A DNA stretch of 64,000 nt. Source: Streptomyces sp. NBC_00654. Its GTDB lineage: Bacteria > Actinomycetota > Actinomycetes > Streptomycetales > Streptomycetaceae. Location of the stretch: positions 1,798,001-1,862,000 of the forward strand of contig NZ_JAPEOB010000002.1 of the NCBI RefSeq assembly GCF_026341775.1, in the 5' to 3' direction. The position numbers were made by a program, and so were the translations under genes. Positions 57,709 through 64,000 of this stretch are shown one piece after another. Positions within the stretch are counted from its first letter, which is position 1. The number at the start of each line of letters is the position of its first letter. The notes below the pieces were generated by a model. It was not told where the DNA came from. It did no database searches and saw only the letters and a program-made list of their open reading frames with translations.

Positions 57709-58977
57709 TCAGCCGAAGAAGTTCCGGACGTGCTCCAGACCGTCCACCAGGGCGTCGACCTCGGCGGGCGTGGAGTACAGATAGAACGACGCTCGCGTCG
57801 TCGCAGGAATTCCGTACCGCAGGCAGACCGGCCGTGCGCAGTGGTGGCCGACGCGGACGGCGATGCCCTCCTCGTCGAGGACCTGGCCCACGTCGTGCGG
57901 GTGGATGTCGCCGAGCGTGAAGGAGATCGTGGCGCCGCGGTCCTCGGCCGTCGCCGGACCGATGATCCGGAGGTCCGGGACCTCCAGGAGCCGCTTCACC
58001 GCGTACTCGGTGATCGCGTGCTCGTGGCGGTAGATCTTCTCCATGCCGATCGCCGAGAGGTAGTCCACGGCCGCGCCGAGGCCGACGGCCTGGGCGATCG
58101 GGGGCGTACCCGCCTCGAACTTGTGCGGCGCGGGGGCATACGTCGACGAGTGCATCGACACGGTCTCGATCATCTCGCCGCCGCCGAGGAACGGGGGCAG
58201 GTCCTCCAGGAGTTCCTGCCGTCCCCACAGCACGCCGATGCCGGTCGGGCCGACCATCTTGTGGCCGGTGAAGGCCACGAAGTCGGCCTGCAGCGCCTGC
58301 ACGTCGAGCACCATGTGCGGGGCCGCCTGCGAGGCGTCGATGCAGACCAGCGCGCCGACCTGCTGGGCACGGCGGATGATCTTCTCGACCGGGTTGATCG
58401 TGCCCATGATGTTCGAGACCAGGGTGAAGGAGACGATCTTCGTCTTCTCCGTGATGATCTCGTCGATGTTGGACAGGTCGAGACGGCCGTCGTCCGTGAT
58501 GCCGAACCACTTCAGCTTCGCGCCGGTGCGCTGCGAGAGCAGCTGCCACGGCACGATGTTGGAGTGGTGCTCCATCTCGGTGGTGACGATCTCGGTGTCG
58601 CGGTCGACCCGATAGGGCTCGTCCGCCCAGCCCAGCATGTTGGCCACGAGGTTGAGCGACTCGGAGGCGTTCTTCGTGAAGATCACCTCGTTGCGGCTGG
58701 GCGCGTTGATGAAGGCCGCGACCTTGTCGCGAGCGCCCTCGTACAGCGCGGTGGCCTCCTCCGCGATGGTGTACACACCGCGGTGGACGTTGGCGTTGTG
58801 CCGCTCGTAGTACTCGTTGAGCGCGTCGAGAACCTGACGCGGCTTCTGCGAGGTCGCCGCGCTGTCCAGGTACACGATCTTCTTGCCGTCGTGGACCGTG
58901 CGGTCCAGGAGGGGGAAGTCCTTGCGGATCGCCTCGGTGTCGAGGAGGCCGGAGAGCCCCTGTCGGGCGTCAGTCAC
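57709..58977 (-). CDS. sufS: Cysteine desulfurase SufS
   Basis: This 422-residue class-V PLP enzyme starts at ATG 58977, overlapping the sufC stop (ATGA). Signatures: VYLDSAATSQKPRQVLDALN EYY, NANVHRGVYTIAEEATALYE, TEMEHHSNIVPWQ, IDASQAAPHM and FTGHKMVGPTGIGVLWG with the Schiff-base Lys near residue 239. The catalytic Cys is in VRVGHHCARPVCLRYG (near residue 379), which identifies the type-II (SufS) subgroup. It extracts sulfur from cysteine for Fe-S assembly. Confidence 0.96.
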   Translation of the reverse strand: MTDARQGLSGLLDTEAIRKDFPLLDRTVHDGKKIVYLDSAATSQKPRQVLDALNEYYERHNANVHRGVYTIAEEATALYEGARDKVAAFINAPSRNEVIFTKNASESLNLVANMLGWADEPYRVDRDTEIVTTEMEHHSNIVPWQLLSQRTGAKLKWFGITDDGRLDLSNIDEIITEKTKIVSFTLVSNIMGTINPVEKIIRRAQQVGALVCIDASQAAPHMVLDVQALQADFVAFTGHKMVGPTGIGVLWGRQELLEDLPPFLGGGEMIETVSMHSSTYAPAPHKFEAGTPPIAQAVGLGAAVDYLSAIGMEKIYRHEHAITEYAVKRLLEVPDLRIIGPATAEDRGATISFTLGDIHPHDVGQVLDEEGIAVRVGHHCARPVCLRYGIPATTRASFYLYSTPAEVDALVDGLEHVRNFFG

Positions 58978-59738
58978 GCGGAAGCGCCACCCTTCACATA
59001 TGCCTCGTAGCCCTCGTTCTCCAGCTTGTCGGCGAGCTCGGCGCCGCCGGACTCGGCGATACGGCCGTTGGCGAAGACGTGCACGAAGTCGGGCTTGATG
59101 TAGCGGAGGATCCGTGTGTAGTGCGTGATCAGCAGGGTGCCGACCTCGCCGCCCTCACGGACCCGGTTGACTCCTTCGGAGACGGTCTTCAGCGCGTCGA
59201 CGTCCAGACCGGAGTCCGTCTCGTCGAGGATCGCGATCTTCGGCTTGAGGAGCTCCAGCTGAAGGATCTCGTGGCGCTTCTTCTCACCGCCGGAGAAGCC
59301 CTCGTTGACGTTGCGCTCGGCGAAGGACGGGTCCATCTGGAGGCCGGCCATCGTCTCCTTGACCTCCTTCACCCACGTACGCAGCTTGGGCGCCTCACCG
59401 CGGACGGCGGTGGCGGAGGTGCGCAGGAAGTTGGAGACCGAGACACCGGGGATCTCGACCGGGTACTGCATGGCGAGGAACAGGCCGGCGCGGGCGCGCT
59501 CGTCGACGGACATCTCCAGGACGTCCTCGCCGTCGAGGGTGACCGTGCCCTGTGTGATCGTGTACTTGGGGTGACCCGCCAGCGAGTACGCGAGGGTGGA
59601 CTTGCCGGACCCGTTGGGGCCCATGATGGCGTGGGTCTCGCTCTGCTTCACGGTCAGGTCGACGCCCTTGAGGATCTCCTTCGTGGCGTTGTCGGCCTCG
59701 ACGGTGACGTGCAGGTCGCGGATTTCAAGCGTTGCCAT
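58974..59738 (-). CDS. sufC: Fe-S assembly ATPase SufC
   Basis: This 254-residue ABC-type ATPase without membrane partner starts at ATG 59738 (MATLEIRDLHVTVEADNATK). Walker A is IMGPNGSGKSTLAYSLAG (about residues 38-55), the signature SGGEKKRHEILQ and Walker B PKIAILDETDSGLDVDAL. It ends ELADKLENEGYEAYVKGGAS, typical of SufC. It forms the SufBC2D scaffold on which clusters are built. It lies 8 bp after the Rieske gene. Confidence 0.96.
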   Translation of the reverse strand: MATLEIRDLHVTVEADNATKEILKGVDLTVKQSETHAIMGPNGSGKSTLAYSLAGHPKYTITQGTVTLDGEDVLEMSVDERARAGLFLAMQYPVEIPGVSVSNFLRTSATAVRGEAPKLRTWVKEVKETMAGLQMDPSFAERNVNEGFSGGEKKRHEILQLELLKPKIAILDETDSGLDVDALKTVSEGVNRVREGGEVGTLLITHYTRILRYIKPDFVHVFANGRIAESGGAELADKLENEGYEAYVKGGASA

Positions 59739-59745
59739 GGGTGAC

Positions 59746-60063
59746 TCAGGACTCCTGGGTGACGGAGACGAGCACATCGTCCCCTTCGATCTTTACGGGG
59801 TATACGGGGACGGGGCGCGTCGCGGGAAGGCCGGACGGCTTGCCGGTACGGAGGTCGAAGCTCGATCCGTGCAGCCAGCACTCGATCATGCAGTCCTCCA
59901 CCTCGCCCTCCGACAGCGAGACGTTCGCGTGCGAGCAGATGTCGTTGATCGCGAACACCTCGCCCTCGGTGCGGACAACGGAGACGGGTGTGCCGTCGAG
60001 CTCCACCCGCTTGGGGGTGTCGTCCTCCAGCTCACTCAGCGCACAGGCTTTGACGAAGGCCAT
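59746..60063 (-). CDS. Rieske-type [2Fe-2S] ferredoxin of the suf operon
   Basis: This 105-residue protein starts at ATG 60063, overlapping the sufD stop (TGATG). The cluster ligands are in ICSHANVSLSEG (C-x-H) and CWLHGSSFDLRTG (C-x2-H), giving the two-Cys/two-His Rieske site. It resembles bifunctional 3-phenylpropionate/cinnamic acid dioxygenase ferredoxin subunits. Actinobacterial suf operons keep this gene between sufD and sufC, so it may carry electrons to the scaffold during cluster assembly. Confidence 0.92.
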   Translation of the reverse strand: MAFVKACALSELEDDTPKRVELDGTPVSVVRTEGEVFAINDICSHANVSLSEGEVEDCMIECWLHGSSFDLRTGKPSGLPATRPVPVYPVKIEGDDVLVSVTQES

Positions 60064-61244
60064 CAGACGGACGCCTTCAGCTCGGTCTCGATCTTGTCGA
60101 GGAGACGCGCTTCGACGTCCGGCAGGCCGATCTGCTGGACCAGCTCGGCGAAGAAGCCGCGCACGACGAGACGGCGGGCCTCCTCGGCCGGGATACCGCG
60201 CGACTGGAGGTAGAAGAGCTGCTCGTCGTCGAAGCGGCCGGTCGCCGAGGCGTGGCCGGCGCCGACGATCTCGCCGGTCTCGATCTCCAGGTTGGGTACG
60301 GAGTCGACCCGGGCGCCGTCCGTGAGGACGAGGTTCCGGTTCATCTCGTAGGTGTCGGTGCCCTCGGCCCTGGCCTGGATGAGGACGTCACCGATCCATA
60401 CGGCGTGTGCGCCCTCGCCCTGGAGGGCGCCCTTGTACACCGCGTTGGACTTGCAGTGCGGGGTGTTGTGGTCGACCAGGAGGCGGTGCTCCTGGTGCTG
60501 GCCCTTGTCGGTGAAGTACAGACCGAAGAGCTCGGCCTCGCCGCCGGTGCCCGCGTAGGCGACCCGCGGGTGCAGGCGCACCAGGTCCCCGCCGAAGGTG
60601 ACGACGATCGACTTGAAGGAGGCGTCCCGGCCGACCAGCGCGTTGTGCTGGCCGACGTGGACGGCCGTGTCGTCCCAGTCCTGGACGGAGACGACGGTCA
60701 GCTTCGCGCCGTCACCGAGGACGTAGTCGACGTTGGCGGCGAGCACCGCGTCACCGGTGTGGTCGATGACGACGACGGCTTCGGCGAAGGCGCCCAGCTC
60801 GATGACCTGGTGGCCGTAGGCCACACCGCCCTCGCCGTGCACGGCGATCCGGACCGGCTCGGTGAGCACGGCCTCCTTGGCGACCGTGACGACCGAGGCC
60901 TTCTCGAAGGCGGAGTACGCCTGGGCGGCGACCCGGTCCACCGGCGTACCGGCCCTGCCGAGCCGCGCGTCGTCGCGGCCGACGGTCTCGACGGTGACGC
61001 CCTCGGGCGCCTCGACGACGACCTTGACGCCGCCGCCGGTGGCGACGGCCGTGCCGTCGTGCAGCCCGCGCAGCCGCTCCAGCGGCGTGAAGCGCCATTC
61101 CTCCTCGCGGCCGTGCGGGACCGGGAAGTCCGCGACGTCGAAGGACGGGGGCGCGCTCATGCGCGTGGCGACGGTCGACTCGGCGGCCACCGCGATGGAC
61201 CCGGCGGTGGTGGAGCCCACCGGAATGTTCTGAGCCTCAGCCAT
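60063..61244 (-). CDS. sufD: Fe-S assembly protein SufD
   Basis: This 393-residue right-handed beta-helix protein starts at ATG 61244 (MAEAQNIPVGSTTAGSIAVA). The N-terminal DFPVPHGREEEWRFTPLERL and the C-terminal ILIQARAEGTDTYEMNRNLV LTDGARVDSVPNLEIETGEI VGAGHASATGRFDDEQLFYL QSRGI are SufD/SufB-family blocks, with the conserved His in GAGHAS. It pairs with SufB and SufC in the scaffold. It follows sufB after a 69-bp gap and overlaps the Rieske gene. Confidence 0.95.
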   Translation of the reverse strand: MAEAQNIPVGSTTAGSIAVAAESTVATRMSAPPSFDVADFPVPHGREEEWRFTPLERLRGLHDGTAVATGGGVKVVVEAPEGVTVETVGRDDARLGRAGTPVDRVAAQAYSAFEKASVVTVAKEAVLTEPVRIAVHGEGGVAYGHQVIELGAFAEAVVVIDHTGDAVLAANVDYVLGDGAKLTVVSVQDWDDTAVHVGQHNALVGRDASFKSIVVTFGGDLVRLHPRVAYAGTGGEAELFGLYFTDKGQHQEHRLLVDHNTPHCKSNAVYKGALQGEGAHAVWIGDVLIQARAEGTDTYEMNRNLVLTDGARVDSVPNLEIETGEIVGAGHASATGRFDDEQLFYLQSRGIPAEEARRLVVRGFFAELVQQIGLPDVEARLLDKIETELKASV

Positions 61245-61313
61245 GGCTGTCGTAGTGCTCGCTTTCTCAGTCAGGAACTCGGGATTCGTCCGGTGGTACG
61301 GCGCACGGCCGTA

Positions 61314-62735
61314 CTAGCCGACCGAACCCTCCATCTGCAGCTCGATCAGCCGGTTGAGCTCCAGGGCGTACTCCATGGGCAGCTCCTTCGCGATCGGCTC
61401 GACGAAGCCGCGCACGATCATCGCCATGGCCTCGAACTCGGTGAGTCCGCGGCTCATGAGGTAGAAGAGCTGGTCCTCGGAGACCTTGGAGACGGTCGCC
61501 TCGTGGCCCATCGACACGTCGTCCTCGCGGACATCGACGTAGGGGTAGGTGTCGGAGCGCGAGATCGTGTCGACCAGCAGCGCGTCACAGAGCACGTTGG
61601 ACTTCGCGCCCGGCGCGCCCTCGCCGATCTCGATCAGACCGCGGTAGGAGGTACGGCCGCCGCCTCGCGCCACCGACTTGGAGACGATGTTGGAGGAGGT
61701 GTTCGGGGCCATGTGGACCATCTTGGCACCGGCGTCCTGGTGCTGGCCCTCGCCCGCGAAGGCGATGGAGAGCGTCTCGCCCTTGGCGTGCTCGCCCATC
61801 AGGTAGACCGCCGGGTACTTCATGGTGACCTTGGAGCCGATGTTGCCGTCGACCCACTCCATGGTCGCGCCCTCGTACGCCACGGCGCGCTTGGTGACGA
61901 GGTTGTAGACGTTGTTCGACCAGTTCTGGATGGTCGTGTAGCGGCAGCGGCCGCCCTTCTTCACGATGATCTCGACCACGGCGCTGTGCAGCGAGTCCGA
62001 GGAGTAGATCGGCGCGGTGCAGCCCTCGACGTAGTGGACGTAGGCGTCCTCGTCGACGATGATCAGCGTCCGCTCGAACTGGCCCATGTTCTCCGTGTTG
62101 ATACGGAAGTAGGCCTGGAGCGGGATGTCGACGTGGACACCCTTGGGAACGTAGATGAACGATCCGCCGGACCACACGGCCGTGTTCAGCGAGGCGAACT
62201 TGTTGTCGCCGACCGGGATGACGGTGCCGAAGTACTCCTTGAAGAGCTCCGGGTGCTCCTTCAGCGCGGTGTCGGTGTCGAGGAAGATGACGCCCTGCTC
62301 CTCCAGGTCCTCACGGATCTGGTGGTAGACGACCTCGGACTCGTACTGCGCGGCGACACCGGCGACCAGGCGCTGCTTCTCCGCCTCGGGGATGCCGAGC
62401 TTGTCGTACGTGTTCTTGATGTCCTCGGGCAGGTCCTCCCAGGACTCCGCCTGCTTCTCGGTGGACCGGACGAAGTACTTGATGTTGTCGAAGTCGATGC
62501 CCGACAGGTCGGAGCCCCAGTTCGGCATGGGCTTCTTGCCGAACAGCTTCAGGCCCTTGAGCCGCAGCTTCAGCATCCATTCGGGCTCGCTCTTCTTGTC
62601 CGAGATGTCGCGGACGACAGCCTCGGAGAGGCCGCGCTTCGCCGCCGCTCCTGCCGCGTCGGAGTCGGCCCAGCCGAATTCGTACGTGCCCAGACCCTCG
62701 AGCTCAGGGTGGGCAGTCTCCGTGGGGAGCGTCAT
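61314..62735 (-). CDS. sufB: Fe-S assembly protein SufB
   Basis: This 473-residue scaffold protein starts at ATG 62735, overlapping the sufR stop (ATGA). It shows the full SufB pattern: [74 protein letters not shown] (conserved Cys near residue 234), [20 protein letters not shown] and [28 protein letters not shown]. It binds nascent clusters on the SufBC2D complex. The ATGA coupling to sufR ties scaffold and sensor levels. Confidence 0.96.
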   Translation of the reverse strand: MTLPTETAHPELEGLGTYEFGWADSDAAGAAAKRGLSEAVVRDISDKKSEPEWMLKLRLKGLKLFGKKPMPNWGSDLSGIDFDNIKYFVRSTEKQAESWEDLPEDIKNTYDKLGIPEAEKQRLVAGVAAQYESEVVYHQIREDLEEQGVIFLDTDTALKEHPELFKEYFGTVIPVGDNKFASLNTAVWSGGSFIYVPKGVHVDIPLQAYFRINTENMGQFERTLIIVDEDAYVHYVEGCTAPIYSSDSLHSAVVEIIVKKGGRCRYTTIQNWSNNVYNLVTKRAVAYEGATMEWVDGNIGSKVTMKYPAVYLMGEHAKGETLSIAFAGEGQHQDAGAKMVHMAPNTSSNIVSKSVARGGGRTSYRGLIEIGEGAPGAKSNVLCDALLVDTISRSDTYPYVDVREDDVSMGHEATVSKVSEDQLFYLMSRGLTEFEAMAMIVRGFVEPIAKELPMEYALELNRLIELQMEGSVG

Positions 62736-63475
62736 GCGGGGTTCCTCCCGGCCGTGCTTGCAGATGCTGATGGGGTGGTCTGTGGTGGTGCTGCGTGACC
62801 GCTGCGCGGCACGAAGGTCGTACACACGCCGTCGCCGTGGGCGAGGGTGGCCAGACGCTGCACATGGGTCCCGAGGAGGCTGGAGAAGAATTCCGTCTCC
62901 GCCTCGCACAGCTGTGGGAACTGTTCGGCGACATGCGCGACCGGGCAGTGGTGCTGGCACAGCTGCTCGCCCTGCTGGGGGGCCGGCGCACTTCGCGCCA
63001 TGGCAGCGTACCCGTCTGCGGACAGGGCCTTGGCCAATGCCTCGGCGCGGTCCTCGGGAGCCGCGGCCTCGACCGCCTCGCGGTATCCCTCGGCCTGGGC
63101 GGCCATCCGGGCGCGGGCGAAGGCGAGCACCGCCCCGTCGCCCGAGGTCTCGGCGATCCAGCGCAGCGCGTCCGCGGCGAGCTTGTCGTAGGACTGGTCG
63201 AAGGCGTCCCGGCCGCAGGCGGTCAGGGCGAACACCTTGGCGGGGCGGCCGCGGGTCCGCGCCCCGTAGACCCGCTGTTCGCGGGGCTCGACGACATCGT
63301 CGGCGACGAGTGCGTCGAGGTGGCGGCGGACAGCGGCCTGGGTCAGGCCGACCCGCTTCGCCAGATCGGCTGCGGTGGAAGGGCCGTGGTCCAGGATGGA
63401 GCGCGCGACCCGGTTGCGCGTCGAGCGCTCGCCGGTCGCGAGTTCCTCCTGCGGAGCCTCGCCAACGTATTTCAC
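62732..63475 (-). CDS. sufR: SufR, Fe-S-sensing repressor of the suf operon
   Basis: This 247-residue regulator starts at GTG 63475 ([20 protein letters not shown]); the frame extends upstream to 63547, but the operator and probable promoter lie there. The DeoR/ArsR-like winged helix is at about residues 18-85 ([40 protein letters not shown]). The cluster-binding region [30 protein letters not shown] (about 172-201) holds three cysteines, with another in GDGVCTTF. Holo-SufR represses the operon and apo-SufR derepresses it. Its start codon abuts the palindromic operator. Confidence 0.93.
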   Translation of the reverse strand: MKYVGEAPQEELATGERSTRNRVARSILDHGPSTAADLAKRVGLTQAAVRRHLDALVADDVVEPREQRVYGARTRGRPAKVFALTACGRDAFDQSYDKLAADALRWIAETSGDGAVLAFARARMAAQAEGYREAVEAAAPEDRAEALAKALSADGYAAMARSAPAPQQGEQLCQHHCPVAHVAEQFPQLCEAETEFFSSLLGTHVQRLATLAHGDGVCTTFVPRSGHAAPPQTTPSASASTAGRNPA

Positions 63476-63488
63476 AACGCCATTGTTG
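63475..63488 (-). promoter_or_regulatory. SufR operator CAAC-N6-GTTG at the sufR start
   Basis: CAACGCCATTGTTG is the 14-bp palindrome CAAC-N6-GTTG, which I recall as the SufR recognition sequence described in Streptomyces. It touches the GTG start at 63475, so transcription probably starts at or next to the codon. A TTGTCA -35-like hexamer lies about 20 bp upstream on the minus strand. Confidence 0.8.
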
Positions 63489-63547
63489 CGTAATTCATCC
63501 GGCCCTGACAACCACGGTCCGGAACGATCAACGGTGCGATTCGTCAC

Positions 63548-63561
63548 TTAGGGTCACCTAA
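63548..63561. promoter_or_regulatory. Iron-box-like inverted repeat between sufR and the ABC gene
   Basis: TTAGGGTCACCTAA has the outer arms TTAGG and CCTAA of DtxR/IdeR/DmdR iron boxes but with a 4-bp instead of a 9-bp spacer. It lies 60 bp upstream of the SufR operator and 87 bp before the ABC gene. Confidence 0.35.
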
Positions 63562-63647
63562 TCTGGCCTCGCGGACCGGTCCGGACCCGGCCCCGCGGGC
63601 CTCCCCGGGGACGAACGCCCTCCCCGCCCTGCCTAGACTTACCCGCC

Positions 63648-64000
63648 ATGAAGAGCGAGCCTGTCGTACGGGTCGAGGGCCTGGTGAAGCGGTACGGCGC
63701 CAAGACCGCCCTCGACGGCCTCGACCTGACCGTTCCGGCCGGCGCGGTGACCGCGGTCCTCGGCCCGAACGGCGCCGGGAAGACCACCACCGTCGAGACC
63801 TGCGAGGGATACCGCCGCCCCGACGCGGGAACCGTCCGGGTGCTCGGCCTCGACCCGGTCACCGAGGCGGAGAAGCTCCGTCCGAGGATCGGGGTGATGC
63901 TCCAGTCCGGCGGGGTCTACTCGGGTGCGCGGGCCGAGGAGATGCTCCGCCACATGGCCCGGCTGCACGCCCACCCCCTGGACGTCGACGCCCTGATCGA
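63648..64000 (+). CDS. ABC transporter ATP-binding protein, N-terminal part
   Basis: From ATG 63648 the frame is open to the window end (117 codons seen): MKSEPVVRVEGLVKRYGAKT, the Walker A LGPNGAGKTTTVETCEGYRR (about residues 43-62) and the Q-loop MLQSGGVYSGARAEEML. The sequence fits DrrA/CcmA-type exporters' ATPases. TAGACT at 63634-63639 lies 8 bp before the ATG with no ribosome-binding site, suggesting a leaderless transcript. It is divergent from the suf operon. The permease should lie beyond the window. Confidence 0.88.
   Translation, partial: MKSEPVVRVEGLVKRYGAKTALDGLDLTVPAGAVTAVLGPNGAGKTTTVETCEGYRRPDAGTVRVLGLDPVTEAEKLRPRIGVMLQSGGVYSGARAEEMLRHMARLHAHPLDVDALI

Noticed and set aside
1..64000. 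tRNA, rRNA or CRISPR
   Set aside because: No T-loop-like GGTTCGAATCC with a matching acceptor stem, no rRNA signatures and no regular direct repeats with unique spacers were seen. The element uses a protein-coding gene, not a tRNA, as its attachment site.

Overview
The window is about 71-73% GC with Streptomyces-style codon use, many GTG/TTG starts, leaderless-looking promoters and gene families typical of the genus: ectABCD, an LAETG-anchored wall protein of the SCO1860 family, the actinobacterial suf operon with SufR, and TerD proteins. It reads as a stretch of Streptomyces core chromosome in the order of the S. coelicolor SCO1850-SCO1930 region, interrupted by one mobile element of lower GC.

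Layout. 1-4.7 kb: late cobalamin genes (a chelatase-like C-terminus, cobO, cobB, and a CobE/CbiG-like domain fused to a CobC-type PLP enzyme) around a convergent ZIP metal transporter. 4.8-8.5 kb: an LAETG-anchored surface protein with a structured leader, an amidohydrolase and a class-V aminotransferase. 8.9-12.3 kb: ectoine and 5-hydroxyectoine synthesis, ectABCD. 12.5-16.6 kb: a GNAT enzyme, a mycothiol-type DinB enzyme, an Old Yellow Enzyme divergent from a MarR regulator with mirrored operators, and a frameshifted class-V aminotransferase.

17.4-27.1 kb: a 9.7-kb serine-integrase element sits in a DsbA/FrnE-type oxidoreductase gene exactly at its CPWC active-site codons. The nine N-terminal codons lie at the right end and the rest at the left end; an 11-bp shared core flanks the element, and the rebuilt attP has imperfect inverted arms. 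The element carries a frameshifted integrase, small zinc-finger proteins, an HNH endonuclease, a P27-type small terminase with no other packaging or structural gene, an HTH/TPR regulator, a translationally coupled operon of four small genes, and two cargo genes: a sugar-1-phosphate nucleotidyltransferase and an STM4013/SEN3800-type hydrolase with a TTA codon. It resembles a phage satellite or a decayed prophage and is the most unusual part of the window.

27.2-40.2 kb: a GNAT protein, a P450, then parts of an oxidative uronate pathway (2-oxoglutarate semialdehyde dehydrogenase, 5-dehydro-4-deoxyglucarate dehydratase, uronate dehydrogenase) in two pieces that share a putative IclR operator, with PBP2, a secreted S28 peptidase and an MFS exporter between them. 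40.4-56.7 kb: a double TerD protein, PhoX behind a PHO box, a secreted nuclease/phosphatase, an ABM monooxygenase behind a SoxR box, dapA and dapD, an MFS exporter divergent from an HxlR-peroxiredoxin fusion, a TetR/SMR efflux pair and a multi-pass membrane protein. 56.9-63.5 kb: the sufR-B-D-Rieske-C-S-U-T operon on the minus strand, with a SufR operator over the sufR start, then the start of a divergent ABC transporter gene.

Three single-base indels in homopolymer runs (near 16023, 19014 and 23997) break otherwise coherent reading frames. They may be sequencing errors rather than true pseudogenes. I found no tRNA, rRNA or CRISPR array.
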